7,096 nucleotides of DNA, from NCBI GenBank assembly GCA_001787455.1, contig MFXA01000040.1, positions 1,211-8,306 of the forward strand, given 5' to 3'. The position numbers and the translations under genes are program-made. The notes beneath the pieces were generated by a model. The model worked only from the letters and a program-made list of their open reading frames with translations. It searched no databases and was not told where the DNA came from. Each line of letters opens with the position of its first letter. The first letter of the stretch is position 1. This document shows, one piece after another, positions 1 to 6,355 of the stretch. Origin of the DNA: Candidatus Peregrinibacteria bacterium RIFCSPLOWO2_01_FULL_39_12 (GTDB taxonomy: Bacteria; Patescibacteriota; Gracilibacteria; UBA1369; LOWO2-01-FULL-3).

Positions 1-146
1 CCGCTTGCCACCGCTTCTTCAACCAAATATTGGATGCATGGTTTATCCACTATCGGCAGCATTTCTTTCGCCAAAGATTTTGTCGCAGGCAAAAAACGGG
101 TTCCGAGTCCCGCGGCTGGAATTATCACTTTTCGTAGTTTCCTCAT
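1..146 (-). CDS. galU: UTP-glucose-1-phosphate uridylyltransferase, N-terminal part (runs off left edge)
   Basis: Only the first 48 codons are present, read leftward from an ATG at 146. GalU makes UDP-glucose from UTP and glucose-1-phosphate in the cytoplasm, feeding cell-surface glycan synthesis. The start of the nucleotidyltransferase Rossmann fold is visible: VIIPAAGLGTRFLPATK (residues 7-23) carries the nucleotide-binding G-x-G-T-R loop and the Lys of the LPATK segment. It is followed by KEMLPIVDKP (27-36) and the QYLVEEA helix (39-45). The LPATK and KEMLPIVDKP wording is typical of GalU rather than RfbA or GlmU. The start codon overlaps the TGA stop of the upstream hsp20 gene as ATGA, so translation is probably coupled. 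There is no Shine-Dalgarno sequence; the upstream 20 nt are A/T-rich. A related GalU-like nucleotidyltransferase of another specificity cannot be excluded from 48 residues. Confidence 0.9.
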   Translation of the reverse strand, partial: MRKLRKVIIPAAGLGTRFLPATKSLAKEMLPIVDKPCIQYLVEEAVAS

Positions 147-535
147 GCTTTGATTTTTATTATTTTCGTGCGTTCAATTTCTTTTTTTGGGATTTTTATT
201 TCCAATACATTATTTTCAAATGACGCAGATGCGTTTTGAGTATCGGCTTCTTCAGGCAGGACAATCGATCGTGAAAAATCTCCCCAAAAACATTCTTTAG
301 TATAGTAGCAATCTTCCGGAATTTGTTCTTTTAACGGGCGTGTGCCTTTAATTACAAGCACTTCATCCGTGATTGCTATGTTTATGTTGTCTTTCCCTAC
401 GCCCGCTATAGGGGCGAGAATTACAATTTCTTTATCTGTTTGATAAATGTCGAGAGAAAGTTGTCCGACTTCTTTTTTTATCGGTTCGGAGCTGCCGCTT
501 GGCAGTGGATGTATTTTAATATTTGCTTGGCTCAT
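143..535 (-). CDS. Hsp20/alpha-crystallin family small heat-shock protein
   Basis: The 130-residue protein matches the family's usual size. Small heat-shock proteins are ATP-independent holdases that keep unfolding cytoplasmic proteins soluble. Residues 1-23 form a short N-terminal arm, and the alpha-crystallin beta-sandwich spans about 24-117. Within it, YYTKECFWGDFSRSIVLP (77-94) matches the family pattern Y-x-x-x-E-R-x-x-G-x-F-x-R-x-x-x-L-P, with Cys82 in place of the common Arg. ASFENNVLEIKIPK (104-117) matches A-x-x-x-x-G-V-L-x-I-x-x-P-K, with Asn109 in place of Gly. The C-terminal tail IIKIKA carries an I-x-I motif (126-128), which in this family docks on neighbouring dimers during oligomer assembly. 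The gene starts 4 bp after the ftsH stop and overlaps galU by 4 bp, so it is almost certainly cotranscribed with ftsH. Together they would form a chaperone and protease pair. No CIRCE-like operator was seen. Confidence 0.92.
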   Translation of the reverse strand: MSQANIKIHPLPSGSSEPIKKEVGQLSLDIYQTDKEIVILAPIAGVGKDNINIAITDEVLVIKGTRPLKEQIPEDCYYTKECFWGDFSRSIVLPEEADTQNASASFENNVLEIKIPKKEIERTKIIKIKA

Positions 536-539
536 AGTG

Positions 540-2372
540 TTATACGGTAAAATATTTTAAGAATTCTTCTTTGTTGATTGTTTCTTTTTGGATCAAATTT
601 TCCGCAATTTCTTCTATGAGTTTTTTTTGTTTTGTTACGATATCTTTCGCATGTTTATGCGCTTTATCCAAAATTGCTTTTATTAGATGGTCAATTTTTG
701 CCGCGATTTCTTCCGAGTAATTTTTGATGTGTCCAAAATCTTTTCCCAGAAAAATTTCTTCGTTTGATTCGCCAAAAATAACAGGGCCAAGTTCACTCAT
801 CCCGTATCGTGTTACCATATTGCGGGCGATTTTAGTGGCTCGTTCAAGGTCGTTTGATGCTCCCGTTGTCATTTCACCGAAGAAAAATTCTTCCGCCGTG
901 TATCCGCCAAGAAGAGAACAAAGTTCGTCCTCAAATTTGCTTTTTGAATTGAGATGCTTGTCTTCTTCCGGCATAAACCATGTCATCCCAAGCGCCATTC
1001 CGCGCGAAACAATGGAAATTTTATGCACCGGATCGCAGCCGGGGAGCAAGTGTCCCACAACAGCATGTCCGACTTCGTGGTATGCCGTGATTCTTTTTTC
1101 TTCTTTGCTTAATACTCTTGATTTGCGTTCGGGCCCCATTATTACTTTCTCTATAGATTTTTCGAGCTCCGTCATTCCCACTGTTTTTTTGTTCATTTTT
1201 GCGGATAAAATTGCCGCTTCGTTTGTTAAATTTTCCAAATCGGCTCCTGTGAATCCCGGGGTTGATCTTGCTATTTTTCTTAAATCCACGGCTTTTGACA
1301 GCGGTTTATTTCTGATATGGACTTTAAGAATAAGTTCGCGCGCTTTTAAGTCGGGCATGTCGACTACGACTCTTCTGTCAAAACGTCCCGGACGAAGAAG
1401 CGCCGGATCAAGAATGTCAGGGCGATTTGTGGCCGCCATTACGATAATGTTTGTGCCCGTTTCAAATCCGTCCATTTCAGTTAAGATTTGGTTTAACGTT
1501 TGTTCTCTTTCATCGTGTCCTCCCCCCATGCCCGCTCCTCTGTGGCGGCCGACTGCGTCAATTTCATCTATGAAAACTATGCATGGTGCATTTCTTTTTG
1601 CTTTGTTGAATAAGTCGCGTACTCGGGAAGCTCCCACTCCAACAAACATTTCCACGAATTCCGAGCCTGAGATGTTAAAAAACGGTACATCCGCTTCTCC
1701 GGCGACGGCTCTTGCAAGCAAAGTTTTTCCGGTTCCCGGAGGACCCACTAAAATTACGCCTTTAGGAATTTTTGCTCCCATTGAGCGGTATTTGCTTGGA
1801 TTTTTTAAGAAATCCACTATTTCAATCAATTCATCTTTTGCTTCTTCACATCCCGCCACATCTTCAAAAGTTGTTTTTTGTTTGCCTTTGTCATACAGTT
1901 TTGCGTGGCTTTTTCCAAATGACATCGCTTGATTATTGCTTGATTGCGCCGATCTCATCATAAATACAAAGAATGCAATTATGAGAGCAAATGGTATGAG
2001 TCCCACCAGCAAATCCTTCCAAAATTTTCCACTTTCGGTGTCTTCGATTATTATTGGCAGTTTTGAAATTGTTGCAATGTTTACTCCGGCTTGTTCAAGA
2101 ATGTCGTAAACACTTGAGCCCGGTTCTTTGTATGTGTAATTTTTGCTTCCATCCACAAGTTCGATATTAATTTTATTGTTTGATACCACCACTTTGCTTA
2201 TATTTCCCGATTCGACTTTTTCGATAAATGAACTAAGGCTTATTTCTTTTGTTTCCTGTCCGTTTCCGCTCGACATCATGAAAAATCCCGCTATAAGCAG
2301 GGCGGCTATAATAAGGTATATAAGTCCGCTCTTTTGTATTTTTGGTGTCGGCAATTGTGATAGTGGGGTCAT
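540..2372 (-). CDS. ftsH: ATP-dependent zinc metalloprotease FtsH
   Basis: The 610-residue protein is full length for FtsH. It is a membrane-anchored AAA+ protease that extracts and degrades misassembled membrane proteins and unstable regulators. Two membrane segments (about 17-34 and 121-139) flank a small extracytoplasmic domain (35-120). The AAA+ module begins with TTFEDVAGCEEAK (167-179). It has Walker A GPPGTGKT (210-217), the pore loop FVG (243-245), Walker B IVFIDE (265-270) and the second region of homology with R327, R330 and R333 (TNRPDILDPALLRPGRFDRR, 316-335 region). The M41 peptidase domain carries the zinc site HEVGH (432-436, catalytic Glu433). The likely third ligand is Asp508 in TGASNDLERAT. 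All key residues are intact. The C-terminal tail after about 580 is short, as in many bacterial homologues. The start lies 43 bp past the tilS stop, and the leader contains a pyrimidine-rich CTCCCCTTCC instead of a Shine-Dalgarno sequence. Hsp20 follows after 4 bp. Confidence 0.98.
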   Translation of the reverse strand: MTPLSQLPTPKIQKSGLIYLIIAALLIAGFFMMSSGNGQETKEISLSSFIEKVESGNISKVVVSNNKINIELVDGSKNYTYKEPGSSVYDILEQAGVNIATISKLPIIIEDTESGKFWKDLLVGLIPFALIIAFFVFMMRSAQSSNNQAMSFGKSHAKLYDKGKQKTTFEDVAGCEEAKDELIEIVDFLKNPSKYRSMGAKIPKGVILVGPPGTGKTLLARAVAGEADVPFFNISGSEFVEMFVGVGASRVRDLFNKAKRNAPCIVFIDEIDAVGRHRGAGMGGGHDEREQTLNQILTEMDGFETGTNIIVMAATNRPDILDPALLRPGRFDRRVVVDMPDLKARELILKVHIRNKPLSKAVDLRKIARSTPGFTGADLENLTNEAAILSAKMNKKTVGMTELEKSIEKVIMGPERKSRVLSKEEKRITAYHEVGHAVVGHLLPGCDPVHKISIVSRGMALGMTWFMPEEDKHLNSKSKFEDELCSLLGGYTAEEFFFGEMTTGASNDLERATKIARNMVTRYGMSELGPVIFGESNEEIFLGKDFGHIKNYSEEIAAKIDHLIKAILDKAHKHAKDIVTKQKKLIEEIAENLIQKETINKEEFLKYFTV

Positions 2373-2401
2373 AATGGAAGGGGAGTTAAAACTACTTTGT
2401 C

Positions 2402-2429
2402 ATTATAGTATGTTTCTAAGAGATGTGGA
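2402..2429 (-). promoter_or_regulatory. Possible internal sigma70-type promoter for ftsH-hsp20-galU
   Basis: Read on the minus strand, a perfect TATAAT (-10; plus coordinates 2402-2407) lies 16 bp after TCCACA (-35; 2424-2429, four of six matches to TTGACA). The -35 box falls in the last codons of tilS. Transcription would start near 2395 and give a leader of about 23 nt before the ftsH ATG at 2372. The tilS/ftsH gap is the only one in the leftward operon large enough to need a promoter of its own. The match is by eye in AT-rich DNA, and no heat-shock operator accompanies it. Confidence 0.45.
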
Positions 2430-3402
2430 ATATATTATTTTTTATTGTCACTACCGCTTCCACAAGCTTCTTTTTTTTATTTCCGACGTTTTGATTTATG
2501 ATTTTTAAAACTTCGTCCAGGTGCACCACTTCCAATCTCGTTAAATTTCCGGCAAAATTTTTGTAAATTTCAATCAGAATCGCTTTTTTCAACGCTTCCG
2601 GCAATGTTCTGAATGGTTTTGTATTAAATTTTGTGAGCTCTTTGTTTAAAGTGTTTTCGCTGATCCATTCTGTCGCCGATTGCTGTAAGTAGTCCAAAAT
2701 TTCTCTTAAATTTTGTGAATTTTTTGCGACTGTTTCTATCAAGCTCGGATTTATCAGTTTTAAATTTGGTATGACTTTTTTTCTGATTAAATTTCTTTTG
2801 TAGATGGTGTTTTCGTTTGTTTTATCTATGCAAAATTTTATTTTTTTGAAATTCAGGTAATCCGTAATTTGTTTTTTTGAGAAGATTAAAAGCGGGCGCA
2901 AAAGCGGTGTTTTTTTGCCGTCAAACATTTCCAGTTCCGAAATTCCGCTGATGCCTTTTAGCGTGGCGCCGCGTGTAAAATTGAATAATATCGTTTCAAT
3001 GTTGTCGTCCGCATGGTGAGCCGTGAGTATATATTTTGCTTTGTATTTTTTTGCCAATTCTTCGAAGAAATCGTAGCGGATTTTTCTTGCTGTTTCCTCA
3101 ATGCCTTTTTTGTTTTTTTTGCTTAAAGCGGGGGTGTCTATTTTTTTTTGATGAAAGTGAAAGCGAAAATTTTTACTTAATTCTTTAACGAATTTTTCGT
3201 CCGAGTCGCTTTCTTTTCCTCTTATTCCGTGGTTTATATGGGCAACCACTGTTTTGCACGGAATTTGTTTAAGCAGACGCAGAAGGAATGTCGAATCCGG
3301 TCCTCCCGATATTCCCGCGACGACACGGTCTTTTTCCGAGATGTATTTTTTTAGGATTTTTAGGCCTTTTTGCTGTAATTTTTTTGCTTCCTGTGAGTTC
3401 AT
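2416..3402 (-). CDS. tilS: tRNA(Ile)-lysidine synthetase
   Basis: TilS attaches lysine to C34 of the CAU-anticodon tRNA-Ile to make lysidine, which lets the tRNA read AUA as isoleucine; the reaction uses ATP in the cytoplasm. The N-terminal PP-loop ATPase domain is clear: VVAGISGGPDS (27-37) carries the SGGxDS loop, followed by AHINHGIRG (54-62), ETARKIRYDFF (103-113), LTAHHADDNIET (126-137), FTRGATLKGISGI (142-154) and the TilS-typical YKRNLIRKKVIP (201-212). The remainder (about 220-328) is helical and should correspond to the tRNA-binding domain. At 328 residues it is shorter than the roughly 430 of E. coli TilS and appears to lack the far C-terminal domain, as several bacterial lineages do. 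Its ATG overlaps the stop of the upstream RNHCP gene as TAATG. Runs of 8 and 9 A lie in the region coding residues 87-99, but the frame is intact. Confidence 0.96.
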   Translation of the reverse strand: MNSQEAKKLQQKGLKILKKYISEKDRVVAGISGGPDSTFLLRLLKQIPCKTVVAHINHGIRGKESDSDEKFVKELSKNFRFHFHQKKIDTPALSKKNKKGIEETARKIRYDFFEELAKKYKAKYILTAHHADDNIETILFNFTRGATLKGISGISELEMFDGKKTPLLRPLLIFSKKQITDYLNFKKIKFCIDKTNENTIYKRNLIRKKVIPNLKLINPSLIETVAKNSQNLREILDYLQQSATEWISENTLNKELTKFNTKPFRTLPEALKKAILIEIYKNFAGNLTRLEVVHLDEVLKIINQNVGNKKKKLVEAVVTIKNNIFHIS

Positions 3403-3731
3403 TATGGTGTTTGCTTGCGGCGGATAGTTACGGGTTTGCTTAGCTGGACTATTTCTTCAAAATTGTCGTCTTCCGCCGATTTGTTTTTTATTATTTTCCC
3501 GCATTTTGTGCATTTATGAAAGATGATCCATCCCTTTTTACCATTGAAATCCATACTGACAGGTTCCATCAAATTTTTGCATAGCGATTCTCTGTCACCC
3601 GGGGAATTTTCATCCACATGAAACGAGTATAAACATTTTCTGCAATGATTTCTGCAGGTTTTTTTTAATGGAGGATTATTCTCTCCGCATTTTTGGCAGA
3701 CGAAGCCTTCATTTATTACTATAAATTTCAT
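3402..3731 (-). CDS. RNHCP-domain zinc-ribbon protein, function unknown
   Basis: This is a 109-residue cytoplasmic protein of the RNHCP family (Pfam PF12647 by recollection), which has no established biochemical role. Metal-binding residues are plentiful. CxxC at 12/15, the signature CRNHCRKCLYSFHVD (26-40; Cys26, Cys30, Cys33, His38), GDRESLC (45-51) and CxxC at 74/77 suggest two zinc sites built from a treble-ribbon-like arrangement. The residue after CRNHC is Arg31, not the proline that gives the family its name. Everything else around it fits (CLxSxHVD, PGDRxxxC, then a M-x-P at 55-57). The C-terminal tail after about 95 is basic (TIRRKQTP), which could contact nucleic acid; that is speculation. 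The start overlaps the DUF2079 stop (ATGA) and the stop overlaps the tilS start (TAATG), so it is sandwiched in a coupled operon. A role near RNA or translation is only hinted at by tilS. Confidence 0.88.
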   Translation of the reverse strand: MKFIVINEGFVCQKCGENNPPLKKTCRNHCRKCLYSFHVDENSPGDRESLCKNLMEPVSMDFNGKKGWIIFHKCTKCGKIIKNKSAEDDNFEEIVQLSKPVTIRRKQTP

Positions 3732-5128
3732 GTCCGGCGTTCCAAAACTTTTATTCCGTTTGATTCATATATGTTTTGGTAGTTGTTATTTTGCTCTGTT
3801 TTTCCGATTTCTTCAATCAATTCTTTTTGGCTTTTAAACGGCCAGATATTTTTGTCGTTGATATTTAAAATTATGTATTTGCTGTCGTTTATTTTTGGAA
3901 AAAGATAAATTTTGTCGTTGGTTAAGTGGGGGATGAATGTATTTTGCGCGCTTACCGAATCGGCTTTTTCAATTATTTTAAGTGCGGATGAAATATCTTT
4001 CTTAATCGGATTTTTATAATAATTTATGTCGAAGATTCTTGAGATTTTTCCGCCGTTATATAAATGAATTTGTGACAGTATTACTATGTTTAGAATTATT
4101 ACAACTATTGCTGAGATTTTTTTAAAATTTGATTTAAGAAATTTGTCTATAGTTAAGATGCTGCTTACGGCTATTATTGGCGCAAATTCCACTGCGTAGT
4201 GGTGGGAGAATCCCCAATAAACTTCTTCGGATGAAAAGAATTTTCCTGCAATTATTGGTATCATCAAAATGAGATATTTTGGCTGAAAAATCGTTAAAAT
4301 TCCGCCCGACATCAAAAGCAGTATCCACATTTTTATTTTTACCGTGTTGTCGAACATCATACCCAAGCTTTGAAGCGGATGATAAGTTATTGTTTGAAGC
4401 ATTTCTATTGGCGAGTTGCCGAGGGATGCGTATGGCCAGTGGTCGTATGTTCCGTTGTTAAAATAGGCTATGATTTTCAGACTTGCAAAGAAATATATTA
4501 CACTTATTATTGTTGTTATTATCCCATGAATTTTCATCTCTTTTTTCTCGAATAAAATTGCTCCGATTCCGAAAAAAATTGCAATTAGAGGCATTGTTTC
4601 TTTTGAAAATAAAAACAGCGCCAAGATTAGGTAATATAATTTTATTTTTCTTAATTTTATGGTGTAGAAAAGCCATGGGATGAACATTGCTCCTATGGTG
4701 TTGTTGTGATAATCGAAAGCAAGTGCAGTTATCAATCCAAAAAATATTAAAAAGATTATCAGGGAACTTACAGCTAAGAATTTGTTTTTAGTTTCTTTGT
4801 GTATCAGTAAGTAGCAGCCTAAGCCGCCAAATAGTGCGAATATTATTTGGATTATAAGTAGCGTGTAACTGCCGAACAGGTGATATAAAGGACTGAAAAT
4901 GAATAGTAAAAGTTCAAAATGGTCGGCTATGAGGGTGGGGACTTCTCTTATTGTGTTTGGTCCGAAGGAAAAATTTGCGTATTTTTGTATTGCTTGGTTG
5001 AAGATTCCCAGATCAAAAGCGTTTGTTTGAAAGTTAATATGCGGGATTACAGATATCAGGCTGTAGAAAATGGCTGCCGCCAGCAAAATAAGGAGGCAAA
5101 GTTTGTGGTTTTTAATGTTTTTTAGCAT
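3728..5128 (-). CDS. DUF2079 family polytopic membrane protein (probable GT-C-like fold)
   Basis: This 466-residue integral membrane protein has about ten hydrophobic segments, the first at 10-28 and the last near 338-352, then a soluble C-terminal domain (about 355-466). Features I associate with DUF2079 (PF09852) are AFDLGIFNQ (37-45), ADHFELLL (68-75), the FDYHNN segment (138-143), SKET (175-178) and FSHHYAVEF (307-315). The C-terminal part has SAQNTFIPHL (393-402) and YLFP. DUF2079 has been grouped with GT-C glycosyltransferases, where an acidic residue in the first outward loop (here Asp39) is catalytic. By analogy it could move sugars from a lipid carrier at the outer face of the membrane, but no substrate is known. 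It is the first gene of the leftward operon and overlaps the RNHCP start by 4 bp. No Shine-Dalgarno sequence precedes it. Base composition is AT-rich, like its neighbours. Confidence 0.85.
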   Translation of the reverse strand: MLKNIKNHKLCLLILLAAAIFYSLISVIPHINFQTNAFDLGIFNQAIQKYANFSFGPNTIREVPTLIADHFELLLFIFSPLYHLFGSYTLLIIQIIFALFGGLGCYLLIHKETKNKFLAVSSLIIFLIFFGLITALAFDYHNNTIGAMFIPWLFYTIKLRKIKLYYLILALFLFSKETMPLIAIFFGIGAILFEKKEMKIHGIITTIISVIYFFASLKIIAYFNNGTYDHWPYASLGNSPIEMLQTITYHPLQSLGMMFDNTVKIKMWILLLMSGGILTIFQPKYLILMIPIIAGKFFSSEEVYWGFSHHYAVEFAPIIAVSSILTIDKFLKSNFKKISAIVVIILNIVILSQIHLYNGGKISRIFDINYYKNPIKKDISSALKIIEKADSVSAQNTFIPHLTNDKIYLFPKINDSKYIILNINDKNIWPFKSQKELIEEIGKTEQNNNYQNIYESNGIKVLERRT

Positions 5129-5138
5129 GTTTTTGATC

Positions 5139-5167
5139 TTGAGGAAACTTTAATCTTATGCTATAAT
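5139..5167 (+). promoter_or_regulatory. Sigma70-type promoter of the pil operon, extended -10
   Basis: TTGAGG (-35; 5139-5144, four of six matches) is followed after exactly 17 bp by TATAAT (-10; 5162-5167). TG sits at the correct spacing in front of it (TGC-TATAAT, 5159-5167), forming an extended -10. Transcription would start near 5174, giving a leader of about 22 nt that is A-rich and has no Shine-Dalgarno sequence before the ATG at 5196. This is the strongest promoter candidate in the window. Confidence 0.7.
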
Positions 5168-5190
5168 AAATAGATAAAAAATAAAAACAA
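5163..5190 (-). promoter_or_regulatory. Weak candidate promoter of the leftward operon
   Basis: On the minus strand, TTGTTT (5185-5190, three of six matches) lies 16 bp before TATTAT (5163-5168, five of six). The latter ends 34 bp upstream of the DUF2079 start at 5128. Its -10 box sits on the same bases as the -10 of the rightward promoter. The DNA here is almost pure A/T, so chance matches are likely; the call rests mainly on the operon needing a promoter in this gap. Confidence 0.25.
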
Positions 5191-5195
5191 AAATT

Positions 5196-5780
5196 ATGAA
5201 AAGATTATCTGCTTTATTGCTTGTTGGAATCTTTGCGGCTCTTATAACGGCAATTTATGTCGGTTTTGTTTTTTGGCAAAAAGCAAGTAGCGAGGCTGAC
5301 CAAAAAAAACTTGAGAAAGTTTTAAGCGATCTCAATCAGGAAGTTTTGGAATTTGAGAATAAACAGGTTGTGCAGGCGGTAAACGCTAAACAAATAGTTG
5401 ATGCGCTTAAATCCGATATGAAAAAGTGGTCAACTATCATTAAAAGAATCCGCGCCACTTTGCCAAAGGCGGATAATAAGCTGTTAGTTGAGGCTTTATC
5501 TTATTCGGGAAGTTTGGACGGCGGTATTTCCATGAATTTTAAAACGGCTTCCGGAAGCGAAAACCCTTATTTTGACGTTGCTTCTTTGATTAAAAGTTTT
5601 GATGACAGTAATTATTTTACAGAAAGTTTTGTGCCTTCAATTTCTTCCGGAACTGATGAGGAAGGGTGGGAAATTTTGAGTTTTCTTATGACTACGAAAT
5701 ATGTGGAAGCAAAGAAAAAATCCGAAGGCGATTTGGAAAAAGCTGTCGGTGAAATTTTGAACGAATCATTAAATAATTAA
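5196..5780 (+). CDS. pilN: PilN-like type IV pilus inner-membrane alignment protein
   Basis: This 194-residue protein has one N-terminal membrane segment (about 5-27) and then a long charged helix predicted to be coiled coil (30-75). A conserved-looking KKWSTIIKRIRATLP (76-90) follows. The rest is a small alpha/beta domain with strand ISMNFKT (111-117), helix PYFDVASLIKSFDD (124-137) and two strands (141-150 and 157-168), which resembles the ferredoxin-like fold of PilN and PilO. PilN dimerises with PilO and links the cytoplasmic PilM ring to the pilus channel. The short cytoplasmic N-terminus (MKRL) lacks the INLLP-type motif that binds PilM in Gammaproteobacteria. Sequence identity to known PilN is not obvious, and the call depends on the next two genes. 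It is the first gene after the promoter and is separated from the PilO-like gene by 12 bp. The start has only an A-rich leader. Confidence 0.65.
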   Translation: MKRLSALLLVGIFAALITAIYVGFVFWQKASSEADQKKLEKVLSDLNQEVLEFENKQVVQAVNAKQIVDALKSDMKKWSTIIKRIRATLPKADNKLLVEALSYSGSLDGGISMNFKTASGSENPYFDVASLIKSFDDSNYFTESFVPSISSGTDEEGWEILSFLMTTKYVEAKKKSEGDLEKAVGEILNESLNN

Positions 5781-5792
5781 CAAAAAATATAT

Positions 5793-6353
5793 ATGTTGGG
5801 ACAATCCGAAAAAGAAATAAATAATAAATGGCCGATTGTCGGTGTATTTTTGATTGTTTTATCTTTGGCTTCGTATGTTTTTTTGGCTAAGCCGGTTGCG
5901 GGGGATGTTTCTTTAGTTAAGGCTGATGTATCTTCAAAAGAAACTGCAATTGAAGGGCTGAAAGCGAAAATTAAAGGTTTTGAAGAGGCGGAGAAGCAAT
6001 TTAATCTTACTACTGAAGTTGACAGGCTGGAGATTCTTAAATCTGTTCCGGTTGGTATGCATCAGGATGCTGTGATTAAGAATTTGATAGAAATTGCCGA
6101 TACTTATGACATCGTTTTAAATTCTATAGGTTTTTCTCAGGGGGATAGCGATGTGGATAACGTTTCTTCTCTTCGCATAAGTTCAAGTTTTGAAGGAAGT
6201 TACGACGATTTAACTGAATTTCTTGAGGGATTAGAGCAGAATGCCAGAGTTTTTAAGGTCGGTTCCATAAGCGTGCAGGTGAGCAACGCTGAATTGAGCG
6301 ATCTTAAAAGAGCGAATTTTTCTCTTACAATTGAAACATTTTTTCAAGATTAA
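5793..6353 (+). CDS. pilO: PilO-like type IV pilus inner-membrane alignment protein
   Basis: This 186-residue protein has a short cytoplasmic N-terminus and a single membrane segment (about 13-32). A coiled-coil stretch (36-80, SLVKADVSSKE...LKAKIKGFEEAEK) leads into a PilO-type ferredoxin-like domain. That domain includes helix HQDAVIKNLIEIADTYDI (90-107), strand SLRISSSFEG (126-135), helix SYDDLTEFLEGLEQNARVF (136-154) and strands KVGSISVQV and ANFSLTIETFF (155-163 and 174-184). The L-x-x-F-L-x-x-L-E-x-N-x-R-x-F helix and the closing strand are typical of PilO. PilO pairs with PilN in the periplasm (or outside the membrane in a monoderm) to support the pilus machine. It lies 12 bp after the pilN-like gene and 2 bp before pilC. 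No Shine-Dalgarno sequence is visible. Confidence 0.8.
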   Translation: MLGQSEKEINNKWPIVGVFLIVLSLASYVFLAKPVAGDVSLVKADVSSKETAIEGLKAKIKGFEEAEKQFNLTTEVDRLEILKSVPVGMHQDAVIKNLIEIADTYDIVLNSIGFSQGDSDVDNVSSLRISSSFEGSYDDLTEFLEGLEQNARVFKVGSISVQVSNAELSDLKRANFSLTIETFFQD

Positions 6354-6355
6354 TT

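Noticed and set aside
5..223. A plus-strand open frame of 72 codons at the left edge
   Set aside because: It is antisense to the start of galU and the end of hsp20, both recognised by motif, and its own product has no sensible pattern.
724..1932. A 402-codon open frame on the plus strand, antisense to ftsH
   Set aside because: It lies wholly inside the clearly functional ftsH gene, its translation is low-complexity (Ser/Pro/Phe-rich) with no domain, and it mirrors the codon bias of the opposite strand.
2373..2415. Possible terminator or riboswitch between tilS and ftsH
   Set aside because: There is no stable stem followed by a T-run in the direction of transcription, and the gap is too short for a riboswitch.
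143..3730. Possibility that UGA codes for glycine (code 25), since reading through the two TGA stops would add only a few residues
   Set aside because: No internal UGA occurs in roughly 2,100 codons, whereas code 25 genomes use it often. Glycines are encoded by GGN throughout, and both TGA stops lie in standard ATGA overlaps.
4134..4683. Several short open frames on both strands inside the DUF2079 gene
   Set aside because: All overlap a continuous membrane-protein reading frame with family motifs. The products are aromatic or Asn-rich strings typical of shadow frames in AT-rich DNA.
5129..5195. Possible small RNA or operator in the divergent gap
   Set aside because: The 67 bp are A/T-rich with no convincing inverted repeat or stem. 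They are explained by promoter elements alone.
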